Shown: in pieces, positions 21,274 to 29,707 of the stretch
Layout of the letters: each line of letters starts with the position of its first letter
Position numbering within the stretch: position 1 is the first letter of the stretch
Origin: Omnitrophica WOR_2 bacterium GWA2_47_8
Lineage (GTDB): Bacteria; Omnitrophota; Gorgyraeia; Zapsychrales; GWA2-47-8
Direction of reading: 5' to 3'
Assembly (NCBI GenBank): GCA_001805375.1
Contig: MHFY01000022.1
Span: 7,240-41,296, forward strand
DNA length: 34,057 nucleotides
Translations under genes and position numbers: made by a program
The notes under the pieces: model-generated
What the model was told of the DNA's origin: nothing
The model's input: the letters and a program-made list of their open reading frames with translations, nothing else
Databases searched by the model: none

Positions 21274-24200
21274 ATGCCTAAAGTCATCCAGCAGGCCGAA
21301 AATTTTAAGCCCGTCAACTCCTCCCAGGGGAAATCTTTTGATTTCCCTGAGATCCGCGTTGTTGAAGCCTCCGCCGGAAGCGGGAAGACGTATGCCCTCG
21401 CGAAACGCTATGTTCAGCTTCTCTTGAATTTCTCTTCCGAATCACAAGAAGTCTCCATGAAGGAGATCCTCGCCATTACCTTTACCAACAAGGCCTCTCT
21501 TGAAATGAAGCTCAGAATTTTGGAATTCCTAAAGAAGATCGCCTTGGGGACTTTAAGCGAAACAGAACTGCAGAATATGCTAGGGCCTTTAGGGATGAGC
21601 CGGCAGGCCGCCAGCCAAAAGGCCTTTCGGCTGATGGATTTTCTGATCCAAAACTATAATTTCTTTCAGGTCCAGACGATCGACAAATTTATCAATACCT
21701 TATTGACCGGATGCGCCTTTAAATTAGGCTTCACGGCCAATTTTCAGATCAAGACCAATTCTATCGACTATCTTCAGGAAAGCTTAGACCAGCTGATCGA
21801 TTCCGCCGCCCAAAACATCAAGCTTAAAGATATCTTCGAAGAATTCCTTCACCATTATTTATATCTGGAGAACCGTTCCAACTGGTTTGCCAAGGATGAC
21901 ATGCTGGATATTTTAAAGACGCTTTTCGCGCAATATAACTGCTATGGTTTTTCTTTTAAGGCCAGTGACGTAAAGCCGTCGGATATCATCAAGAGAAAGC
22001 GGCTGATCCTGGACAAGATGAAAAAGTTGCGAGACATATTGCCGGAGACGACAGACAAACGTTTTGTGAAGAGCCTGGAGAAATTTTTAAGTGAGCATAA
22101 GAACAGTTTTGATATCGGGGAAGTTTCAACATACTTTCTGCGGGAAGCCCCGCCGGTCAAAGAAAATGAAAAGGGCTTATCTCACATAGAAAAACTATGG
22201 GAGCAGATCCGGCGGGAATTAAAAGGGGTGTGTGAAGATGAGGCGTTCTCGATGTTTAACCCGTATATTCAGGCGTTCAGAGAAATGCTCATCGTCCTGC
22301 ATGCTCTGGCGGTGAAAGAGGATGTCATTTTTCTGGAAGAGCTCAATAAAAGAGCGCGAAAACTTTTCGAAGGCGGGTTCGTGACGGTCCAGGAGCTTTA
22401 TTACCGCCTCGCGACACGGATACGCCATTACCTGGTGGATGAATTTCAAGACACCAGCCGCCTGCAATGGGAAAATTTAAAAGAATTGGTGGAAGAGGCG
22501 GTCTCTTCCGGCGGATCGTTGTTTTACGTCGGGGACCAGAAGCAGGCGATCTACGGCTTTAGAGGCGGCGAGACCGGGCTTTTTGAGGAGGTCAAAGAAA
22601 AGTTTAAGACCTCTCCCGTAAGGATCGAGAGCCTGGCCAATAATTGGCGCAGTCAAAAAGCCGTTGTCGAGTTTAATAACCGTATTTTTTCTTCCGGGAA
22701 CTTGACGAAATTCCTCATCCAAAAGAGCATTCAGGAAGATGAAGCCAAGAAGAAAGACGCCGTCAGTTTTACGGACGAAGATACCGCGCGATTGGAAAAT
22801 ATCTTTAAGGGCGCGCAGCAAACCTATGAACCCGCCAATGACAAAGGACATGTCCACTTCGAATATGTTGATACGGATAAAAAAGAAGACCGCGATTGTC
22901 TGGTCCGGGAAAAGTTACTGAGCCTACTGAAGAATTTAAAGGAGCGGTTTGATCATGATGATATCGCGATCTTGACGCGGGGCAACCAGGAGATCGAGAC
23001 ATTGACCGGCTGGCTGTTGCAGGAAGGGATCCAGGTCGAATCGGAACGGACGCTTAATATAAAGGCAAACTTGTTGGTCATTGAGGTCATTTCTCTTTTA
23101 AAATTTTTGAACTCACCGATCGATAATGTGAGCTTTGCTTTATTTCTCCTGGGAGACATCTTTCATAAGGCGGTGGGGATCGGCCGGCAGGAATTGCATG
23201 ATTTTATTTTCGGTCTGCGCAGCCGGCTTTTATCGGAGAAGGACGTGTATGTTTACGCGGAATTCCGCCGGCGGTACCCGAAGGTTTGGGAAGGATTTTT
23301 AGAAGGATTTTTTAAGAACGTCGGATTGTATCCTTTGTATGAGCTGGTGGTGAGCATTTACCACCGTTTTCAATGCCTGGATAATTTTCCGGAAAACCAG
23401 GGATTTTTTATGCATTTTCTGGAACTCTTGAAGTCCAAGGAAGAAGAATGCAGCGATCTGGCCGCCTTTCTCGATTATTTTGAGAAAAGGGAAGGTGAAG
23501 AATTTTATGTGCCGGGCGCGGATACCGAAGCGGTGAAGATCTTGACCATCCATAAGGCCAAGGGGCTGGAATTTCCGGTCGTGATCTTGCCGTTCTTGGG
23601 CATGGATGTCCAGCCCGGCAACTCATCGGAGAACAAACAGTCGTATATCTTTGAGCCCGCGAGCGGCCAGGATGTGCATCTGCTGCGGGTCAAAAAAGAA
23701 TATTCGCTCTTTTCGCAGGACCTTTTTCAGATCTATAAGCGGGAATACAAGAAGGCCTTTATCTCGGAATTGAACAATGTTTATGTCGCCCTAACGCGGG
23801 CCAAATTCGAGATGTACGGGTTTATCCCTAAAAAGGTGGGGGGCAGTTTTAATCTGGCGCAGCTTTTGATCCCGCAGGATCTTTGCCGGATAGGGGAGCC
23901 CGCGGTTTACCCAAAGGCGAAAGCAAAACGGCAGGCCTTCCAAAAACTTCCTTTAAGCGATTATCACGATTGGCTCAACTATTTAAAAGAAGAATTTATC
24001 GACCAGGATGAGCTTAAATACGGGAAGGAAAAATTGACCGGAGAGGTCATGCATTACGCGCTGTCTCTTGTGAAAAATCTGGATAAAGACGATAAAAAGA
24101 AGGTCTTTAAGGATATGGAAAAGAATATTACGGCGGAATTCCCGTATCTGGAAGGCCCGGATGAATATGTTCAAAAGGCCAAACAGCTGATCGATGCCAA

Positions 24201-24474
24201 GGAGCTGAAGGAATTTTTTTATCTTAAGGACGCGGATGTCTTGACAGAGTGTGACGTGGTCAGCTCTTACGGCCACGGCAAAAGGATCGATCGTTTGATC
24301 ATTAAAGAAAAGGATATTTGGATCGTGGATTATAAATCCTCGCAGGATGCGTTGGGCCGGCAGGAAGAACAGGTCAGGGAATATATTTCGATCATAAAAG
24401 AACTGTACCCCAAGAAAAAAGTGAGCGGGTTTTTGATCTATTTGGATAAACTCACGGCACAGGCGGTCAAATGA
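21274..24474 (+). CDS. addA: AddA-like UvrD-family helicase with C-terminal PD-(D/E)XK nuclease
   Basis: 1066 residues from ATG 21274. SF1A helicase motifs in order: Walker A ASAGSGKT (32-39), Ia ILAITFTNKASLEMK, QTIDKFIN, II LVDEFQDTS (about 387-395), III YVGDQKQAIYGFRGGE, IV NNWRSQKAVVEF, V LTIHKAKGLEFPVVIL (about 756-771) and VI VYVALTRAKFEMY (about 836-848). A RecB-type nuclease closes the chain: LTGEVMHYALSL, GKRIDRLIIKEKD (about 1003-1015) and IWIVDYKSS (about 1016-1024), then a Gln/Tyr helix. Together with the next gene it should process double-strand break ends for RecA loading. The stop overlaps the next start (ATGA). It is AddA-like in layout rather than RecBCD. Confidence 0.9.
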   Translation: MPKVIQQAENFKPVNSSQGKSFDFPEIRVVEASAGSGKTYALAKRYVQLLLNFSSESQEVSMKEILAITFTNKASLEMKLRILEFLKKIALGTLSETELQNMLGPLGMSRQAASQKAFRLMDFLIQNYNFFQVQTIDKFINTLLTGCAFKLGFTANFQIKTNSIDYLQESLDQLIDSAAQNIKLKDIFEEFLHHYLYLENRSNWFAKDDMLDILKTLFAQYNCYGFSFKASDVKPSDIIKRKRLILDKMKKLRDILPETTDKRFVKSLEKFLSEHKNSFDIGEVSTYFLREAPPVKENEKGLSHIEKLWEQIRRELKGVCEDEAFSMFNPYIQAFREMLIVLHALAVKEDVIFLEELNKRARKLFEGGFVTVQELYYRLATRIRHYLVDEFQDTSRLQWENLKELVEEAVSSGGSLFYVGDQKQAIYGFRGGETGLFEEVKEKFKTSPVRIESLANNWRSQKAVVEFNNRIFSSGNLTKFLIQKSIQEDEAKKKDAVSFTDEDTARLENIFKGAQQTYEPANDKGHVHFEYVDTDKKEDRDCLVREKLLSLLKNLKERFDHDDIAILTRGNQEIETLTGWLLQEGIQVESERTLNIKANLLVIEVISLLKFLNSPIDNVSFALFLLGDIFHKAVGIGRQELHDFIFGLRSRLLSEKDVYVYAEFRRRYPKVWEGFLEGFFKNVGLYPLYELVVSIYHRFQCLDNFPENQGFFMHFLELLKSKEEECSDLAAFLDYFEKREGEEFYVPGADTEAVKILTIHKAKGLEFPVVILPFLGMDVQPGNSSENKQSYIFEPASGQDVHLLRVKKEYSLFSQDLFQIYKREYKKAFISELNNVYVALTRAKFEMYGFIPKKVGGSFNLAQLLIPQDLCRIGEPAVYPKAKAKRQAFQKLPLSDYHDWLNYLKEEFIDQDELKYGKEKLTGEVMHYALSLVKNLDKDDKKKVFKDMEKNITAEFPYLEGPDEYVQKAKQLIDAKELKEFFYLKDADVLTECDVVSSYGHGKRIDRLIIKEKDIWIVDYKSSQDALGRQEEQVREYISIIKELYPKKKVSGFLIYLDKLTAQAVK

Positions 24475-27257
24475 GCGGGATCGTTACCTACCCTTTTACC
24501 GAAAGCTTTATCGATAATCTCATCGATCATATCGATGAGCATTATATTAAGGAAGGCAAAGATCTAAGCCGTTTGGCCATTGTCTTCGGCGGGAAAAGGC
24601 CGTCTCTGTTCGTGAAAAGGGAATTGGCCACGCGCCTGAAAAAAGGATATTATTCGCCGCGGTTCTTTACGATCGATGAATTTATCGCCTACACGGCGCG
24701 GAAAGAAGAAAATTTCAATTCCGTTCTGGACCTGGATAACTGTTATCTCTTATATCAGCTGATCAAGAAATACACGCCGCAGATCTTAAAGGGACGGGAG
24801 ACCTTCGCGCAGTTCCTGCCCTGGACGCGGGAGATCCTGCATTTCATCGAACAGCTGGACTTAGAAAGGGTCGAGGACCAGAAATTAAAAGGCATCAAGG
24901 AAAGCGCGCAGATCGGGTTTACCGTGCCCGAGGACATCAACCGCTTGCTGCAGGCGATCATCATCCTGCGCAAAAATTATCACAAAGAATTAACGCAGCA
25001 GAAAATATACACCCGGGGTTTTCAATATTTAAGGGCGTCGGATATCGTCGGCAAGGCTGATTTCGCGGAATTTGACCAGGTTTTATTCTGTAACTTTTTT
25101 TACTTTAACCGCTGTGAGGAGGAGATCATAAAAGATCTGCATAGGCGCGATAAAGCGACGCTTATTTTTCAGGGGGATGAACGCAAATGGCCGGTCTTAA
25201 AACGCATAGCCAAAACTTTGAAAACAGAAATTGTGGAAGGCCCGGCGGTTAAGACGCCTTCTTTTGCTTTGAAACTGTACGCCGGGTTCAACGGCCACGC
25301 GCAAGTCGCCTGGGTGCGGGAGATCTTAAAGAAAATAAAGAATTTGAAGAACACCGTCATTGTCCTTCCGAACCCGGATGCGCTTGTGCCGCTTTTGTCA
25401 GAGATAACCAACCTGGACCAGGATTTTAATATCTCCATGGGCTATCCGCTCAAGCGCAGCAGTTTGTACGCGCTTTTGGAATTTATCTTTAAGGCCCAGG
25501 AATCAAAAAAAGAAAAGCGTTATTACAGCCGGGACTATTTAAAGGTGTTAAGTCACCCCTTTATTAAGAATTTAAAGATCACTGACAACTCCACGGTATC
25601 CCGCATTTTGATCCATAAGATCGAGGAGATCTTAACCGGCAAAGAGGCCACGGACCTTTCCGGAAGTTTATTTTTTAACCTAAAAGATATGGAATCCTTG
25701 GATGATCTATATGTGTTAACGCAGGAGACGCTCAGCCGTCTGGATATTCATATTGACCGTTCCGCGTTGGAAGAGATCTTAAAGACCCTGCATCAGATCT
25801 TATTCTTAAAGTGGGAGAAGGTCGGGAATTTTAAACAGTTCGCCGGCGCGCTGGAAGAATTTTTGAATGTATTGGTTGAAAAAAGTTTCCTGCATCATTA
25901 TCCGCTCAATATCAATATCGCCGCGCGGATCTCCGACATCAAAGAAGAATTCTTAAAGGCGCAATTCAACAAGGAAGAATTCCCACAGGAAGATATCTTC
26001 CGGATCTTTGATAGCAAATTGTCCAGGGAGATGGTGGCCTTTAAAGGTTCGCCTTTAAAGGGCCTGCAGATCTTGGGGCTTTTTGAGACCCGGTCTTTGA
26101 ACTTTGAGGAGGTGATCGTCCTGGATGTCAACGAGGGCGTGCTGCCGTACGTGGTCGTGCACGAACCGCTGATCCCGCGCGAGGTCATGATCAGTTTGGA
26201 TCTTGACCGGTTGGAGTTGGAGGAAGAGATCCAGCGTTATCAATTCATGCGGCTTATCTCATCAGCAAAGAATGTCCATCTCGTTTATCAGGAAAGCAAG
26301 GATAAGGAACGCAGTCGTTTTGTGGAGGAATTGGTTTGGCAGGAGGAAAAACAAAAAAAGGCCGTGGACGCGGTCCCGGTTTCGCGGGCGAGTTTTGAAG
26401 TGAAGGTGAATGCGCAGAGAAAGATCATCCCCAAGACCAAGGAGATGGTCGAAACACTCAAGAAGCACACCTTTTCCGCGTCGAGCATCAACATGTATCT
26501 GCGCAATCCGGTCGAATTTTATTACAATTACGTTTTGGGATTGCGCGAGCAGGAAGATCTGCTGGATGAACCAGAAGCTCGGCACGTGGGGACATTTGTG
26601 CACGAACTTCTGCACGAAAGTTTTAAGCCGTTCATTAATAAGACGCCAAAGATAGACGAGGTTTTCCGCAAGCGGTTCAACGCTGCCTTTGAGAATAAAT
26701 TTGAACAGACCCTGGCCAAACAGATGCATTCGGACAGTTTTCTTCTATATTCGGTCCTGAAAGAACGCCTGGCGCGTTTTTTGAATAACGAACAGTTTGA
26801 GCGGAAGGTGAAGAAGGTCCTCTTCTTGGAGACACGCTTTCAGGATCATTTATCCCTTTCCTGCGGGGACATCAAATTCAGCTACATCATCGACCGGATC
26901 GACCAATTGGAAGACGATACCGTCACGATCATTGACTATAAAACCGGCGGTATCGATCAAATGCCTAAAGCTATCGACCGGATCTCCAATGTAAAGCTTT
27001 CCCGCGAGTCCATCCGGGATACGGTCGTGTCCTTCCAATTGCCGCTGTATTTTCATTACCTGAACCGGGAGTTCAAAGGCCGGCCCGTTGATGCCTGCCT
27101 GTATAATCTGCGCACCATAAAGCTGCATTCTTTTCTGAATAAGAGGGCCAGTTCTTCGAAAGAGGACACAGATCAGGCCTTTTTAAGGGCGTTGGATTTT
27201 GTGGTGGGGGAGATATTGGACCCTGCGATTCCTTTTATCGAAGATGCAGAACTCTAA
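24471..27257 (+). CDS. addB: AddB-like PD-(D/E)XK nuclease/inactivated helicase subunit
   Basis: 928 residues from ATG 24471, overlapping the addA stop. The N-terminal part has LAIVFGGKRPSLFVKREL where a Walker A would be, but the GKT/S signature is lost, as in AddB proteins with a degenerate helicase. The centre contains GLFETRSLNFEEVIVLDVNEG, typical of AddB-like proteins. The C-terminal nuclease has TFSASSINMYLRNPVEFYYNYV, GTFVHELLHESF, YIIDRIDQLED and VTIIDYKTGG (about 818-826). The four Cys of the AddB/Cas4 iron-sulphur site are not in the expected places: the position before Pro in YLRNPVEFY is Asn. It is likely the partner of the upstream helicase in break-end resection. The C-terminus ends soon after a Gln/Tyr helix. 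Confidence 0.85.
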   Translation: MSGIVTYPFTESFIDNLIDHIDEHYIKEGKDLSRLAIVFGGKRPSLFVKRELATRLKKGYYSPRFFTIDEFIAYTARKEENFNSVLDLDNCYLLYQLIKKYTPQILKGRETFAQFLPWTREILHFIEQLDLERVEDQKLKGIKESAQIGFTVPEDINRLLQAIIILRKNYHKELTQQKIYTRGFQYLRASDIVGKADFAEFDQVLFCNFFYFNRCEEEIIKDLHRRDKATLIFQGDERKWPVLKRIAKTLKTEIVEGPAVKTPSFALKLYAGFNGHAQVAWVREILKKIKNLKNTVIVLPNPDALVPLLSEITNLDQDFNISMGYPLKRSSLYALLEFIFKAQESKKEKRYYSRDYLKVLSHPFIKNLKITDNSTVSRILIHKIEEILTGKEATDLSGSLFFNLKDMESLDDLYVLTQETLSRLDIHIDRSALEEILKTLHQILFLKWEKVGNFKQFAGALEEFLNVLVEKSFLHHYPLNINIAARISDIKEEFLKAQFNKEEFPQEDIFRIFDSKLSREMVAFKGSPLKGLQILGLFETRSLNFEEVIVLDVNEGVLPYVVVHEPLIPREVMISLDLDRLELEEEIQRYQFMRLISSAKNVHLVYQESKDKERSRFVEELVWQEEKQKKAVDAVPVSRASFEVKVNAQRKIIPKTKEMVETLKKHTFSASSINMYLRNPVEFYYNYVLGLREQEDLLDEPEARHVGTFVHELLHESFKPFINKTPKIDEVFRKRFNAAFENKFEQTLAKQMHSDSFLLYSVLKERLARFLNNEQFERKVKKVLFLETRFQDHLSLSCGDIKFSYIIDRIDQLEDDTVTIIDYKTGGIDQMPKAIDRISNVKLSRESIRDTVVSFQLPLYFHYLNREFKGRPVDACLYNLRTIKLHSFLNKRASSSKEDTDQAFLRALDFVVGEILDPAIPFIEDAEL

Positions 27258-27265
27258 GACCTCCG

Positions 27266-27294
27266 TTGACTGTTCCTGTCTTTTGTGCTATTTT
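27266..27294 (+). promoter_or_regulatory. Promoter of yggS-proC-mtnP
   Basis: TTGACT (27266-27271), a 17-base spacer, TATTTT (27289-27294) with TGC before it (extended -10). Transcription would start near 27301, 21 bases before ATG 27322. Confidence 0.65.
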
Positions 27295-27321
27295 ACCCCG
27301 CATAGTTTTTAAGACATTATT

Positions 27322-28041
27322 ATGACAACACATTCTACAGAAAGAACTTCCATGACTAGCGACCGTGTAAAGCAAATTCAGGGTAGAATCTCATCTATTT
27401 GCAAGAAGTTAAGAAGAAGTCCCAAGGACATTACCGTCATCGGGGTAACGAAATTTGCCTCTATCGAGAAGATCAAAGAGGCGATCGAAGCGGGTATCAC
27501 CCATATTGCCGAGAATAAGGTCCAGGAGGCGCAGAAGAAATTCCCGGAATTGAAAGCCGTTTATCCCGGATTGATCTGCCACATGATCGGGCATTTGCAG
27601 ACCAATAAAGTCAAAGATGTACTTGAAGTGTGTGACATTATCCAATCGGTGGACAGCCTGAAATTAGCCAAAGAGATCGAAAAGCAGGCGCAGAAATTAC
27701 AGCGTGAGATCGATACCCTGGTCCAGGTCAAGACCTCCGGCGAAGAACAGAAATTCGGGGCTGACCCCAAAGAAGCGCTTAAGTTTATTGGTCAAGTTTC
27801 CAACCTTAGGGGGATCCGCGTGGTCGGACTTATGACCATGGCGCCTTTTACCGAGGACAAAGATGTGGTCCGGGGCTGTTTCCGGCAGCTACGCGAAATC
27901 TATGAAAAGGCCGAAGTGCAATTTGAAGATTCTCCTAATGTTGTTATGAAATATCTTTCTATGGGCATGACGGATGATTACGATATCGCGATCGAAGAAG
28001 GGTCCAATATGGTGAGGATCGGACGGGCGATCTTTCAATAA
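27322..28041 (+). CDS. yggS: YggS/PROSC-family pyridoxal-phosphate-binding protein
   Basis: 239 residues folding as an alanine-racemase-like TIM barrel without the second domain. The PLP Lys is Lys44 in VIGVTKFAS. Other family motifs: HIAENKVQEAQKKF, HMIGHLQTNKVK, IQSVDSLKLA, LVQVKTSGEEQKFG, GLMTMAPF, and the C-terminal YLSMGMTDDYDIAIEEGSNMVRIG. The protein keeps free PLP in balance and has no catalytic turnover. It is followed 7 bases later by proC, a pairing common in bacteria. ATG 27352 is a possible later start, but 27322 is 21 bases from the predicted transcription start and fits as well. Confidence 0.93.
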   Translation: MTTHSTERTSMTSDRVKQIQGRISSICKKLRRSPKDITVIGVTKFASIEKIKEAIEAGITHIAENKVQEAQKKFPELKAVYPGLICHMIGHLQTNKVKDVLEVCDIIQSVDSLKLAKEIEKQAQKLQREIDTLVQVKTSGEEQKFGADPKEALKFIGQVSNLRGIRVVGLMTMAPFTEDKDVVRGCFRQLREIYEKAEVQFEDSPNVVMKYLSMGMTDDYDIAIEEGSNMVRIGRAIFQ

Positions 28042-28048
28042 GGAAATT

Positions 28049-28834
28049 ATGAAAAAAATAGCAATTATCGGCGGCGGAAACATGGGCGCGGCGATCTTTA
28101 GCCGTGTGCGGGGGGAATTCTCTGTCTGTGTGTGCGAAGCAAGCGCAGAGCGCCAGTCCTTCTTAAAGCGCAATTTTAAGATCAAAACAGAAGATATAAA
28201 ATCAGCCGTTAAGAAGAGTGATGTTATTATTCTTGCGGTGAAACCGCAGGATTTTGATCCGGTTTTAAATGAGATCCGCCCGTTTATCAGTTCAAAAAAA
28301 TTAGTCATTTCGATCGCCGCCGGCGTCACATCCATATATATTGAAGAACAATTAGGAGAAGGGGCTCGGGTTATCCGGACCATGCCTAATATGCCTGCCC
28401 AGATCAGTGAAGGGATAACCGCTATTGCCGGCGGAAAATTAGCCAAGCCGGCGGATATTAAATTAGCCCAAACAATTTTTAATTGTGTCGGAAAAACGAT
28501 CACGGTCGAGGAAAATTTGATCGACGCGATCACGGCTGTTTCAGGCAGCGGGCCGGCGTATGTTTTTCTTTTTGTAGAGTGCTTAATGAAAGCTGCTCAA
28601 GCGCTTGGTTTAAATGAGGCGCAGAGCAGGGAATTAGTTTATTCAACCCTTGCCGGCAGCGCGCATCTTTTGGAAAGATCCAGAGACGATGCCGCAACGC
28701 TGCGTTCCAAAGTCACATCCAAAGGCGGAACGACCCAGGCCGCGATGGATGTCTTCACGCAATATAATATAGAGAAGATATTCCAGGAAGCTTTGAGCGC
28801 GGCTCAAAAAAGAGCAAAAGAATTATCCAAATAA
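28049..28834 (+). CDS. proC: Pyrroline-5-carboxylate reductase
   Basis: 261 residues, the usual ProC size. The nucleotide-binding site is MKKIAIIGGGNMGAAIFSRV at the extreme N-terminus. The mid region has VIILAVKPQDFDPVL, LVISIAAGVTSIYIEEQL and RTMPNMPAQISEGITAI. The C-terminal helical domain carries the family signature AVSGSGPAYVFLFVECL and LRSKVTSKGGTTQAAMDVF. It reduces 1-pyrroline-5-carboxylate to proline with NAD(P)H, the last step of proline synthesis, in the cytoplasm as an oligomer. AAGGAA sits 5 bases before the ATG. It lies 7 bases after yggS and 10 before the phosphorylase gene, so the three form one unit. Nothing unusual. Confidence 0.95.
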   Translation: MKKIAIIGGGNMGAAIFSRVRGEFSVCVCEASAERQSFLKRNFKIKTEDIKSAVKKSDVIILAVKPQDFDPVLNEIRPFISSKKLVISIAAGVTSIYIEEQLGEGARVIRTMPNMPAQISEGITAIAGGKLAKPADIKLAQTIFNCVGKTITVEENLIDAITAVSGSGPAYVFLFVECLMKAAQALGLNEAQSRELVYSTLAGSAHLLERSRDDAATLRSKVTSKGGTTQAAMDVFTQYNIEKIFQEALSAAQKRAKELSK

Positions 28835-28844
28835 GCGAGAGAAC

Positions 28845-29705
28845 ATGACAAAAGTCGGCATCATAGGCGGTAGCGGTCTTTATGAGATCGAAGGTTTCTC
28901 TGGAGAAAAAGAAGTCTCGGTCACCACACCTTTCGGGAAAACGTCCGATAAATTGATCACCGGAAAATTAGACGGGGTCAGCGTGGTCTTTTTGCCGCGA
29001 CACGGCAAGGGGCATCGGATCAATCCGACGGAAGTCAATTACCGCGCTAATATTTATGCCATGAAAGAATTAGGTGTTGATGCGGTCATTTCTGTGACGG
29101 CCTGCGGAAGTTTGAAGGAAGCGATCAAGCCTTTGGATTTCGTTGTTCCGGATCAGTTTGTGGACCGCACGAATAAAAATCGCGCCTCGACTTTTTTTGA
29201 AGGGGGTATCGTCGCGCATGTGGCGTTCGCTGAACCGTTCTCTGGAGAGATCCGTAAGATCTTGATCGACAGCGCCAAAGGTTTGAAACTGACCGTGCAT
29301 GAAAAAGGGACCTACCTTAATATGGAAGGCCCGCAGTTCTCCACAAAAGCGGAATCCAATCTTTACCGCAGCTGGGGCATGGATATCATCGGCATGACCA
29401 ATTTAACCGAGGCAAAATTGGCCCGCGAGGCGGAAATTTCCTACGCGTCTTTGGCCGCGGTCACGGATTATGATTGCTGGCACCCGGAGCATGATTCGGT
29501 CACCATCGAAATGATCATTCAGTATTTGACCAAGAACGCGGAGAACGCGAAAAGGATTTTAAAGGCCGCTGTCCCGAAGATCGGAAAATTAAAGGCCTTT
29601 AGCGCCCAGGACGCTTTAAAGTTCGCCATTGTGACTAACCCTAAGCTCATCCCAGCCAAAAAGAAAAAAGATTTAGCGATACTGATCGGGAAATATATCA
29701 AGTAG
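28845..29705 (+). CDS. mtnP: S-methyl-5'-thioadenosine phosphorylase
   Basis: 286 residues. Family features: VGIIGGSGLYEIEGF at the start, FLPRHGKGHRINPTEVNYRAN (phosphate and ribose contacts), SVTACGSLKE, MEGPQFSTKAES, IIGMTNLTEAKLARE and AVTDYDCWH. The Asp-Tyr-Asp near residue 206 selects a 6-aminopurine (adenine), so this is MTA phosphorylase rather than a guanosine/inosine phosphorylase. It splits 5'-methylthioadenosine with phosphate into adenine and methylthioribose-1-phosphate, recycling methionine and clearing the polyamine by-product. It directly precedes ileS with a 2-base gap. The ribosome-binding site (GCGAGAG) is weak. The C-terminal 30 residues are Lys-rich and beyond the core fold. 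Confidence 0.92.
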   Translation: MTKVGIIGGSGLYEIEGFSGEKEVSVTTPFGKTSDKLITGKLDGVSVVFLPRHGKGHRINPTEVNYRANIYAMKELGVDAVISVTACGSLKEAIKPLDFVVPDQFVDRTNKNRASTFFEGGIVAHVAFAEPFSGEIRKILIDSAKGLKLTVHEKGTYLNMEGPQFSTKAESNLYRSWGMDIIGMTNLTEAKLAREAEISYASLAAVTDYDCWHPEHDSVTIEMIIQYLTKNAENAKRILKAAVPKIGKLKAFSAQDALKFAIVTNPKLIPAKKKKDLAILIGKYIK

Positions 29706-29707
29706 TC

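Noticed and set aside
27889..28533. 214-residue minus-strand open frame over yggS/proC
   Set aside because: Antisense to well-conserved YggS and ProC; no promoter, ribosome-binding site or family likeness.
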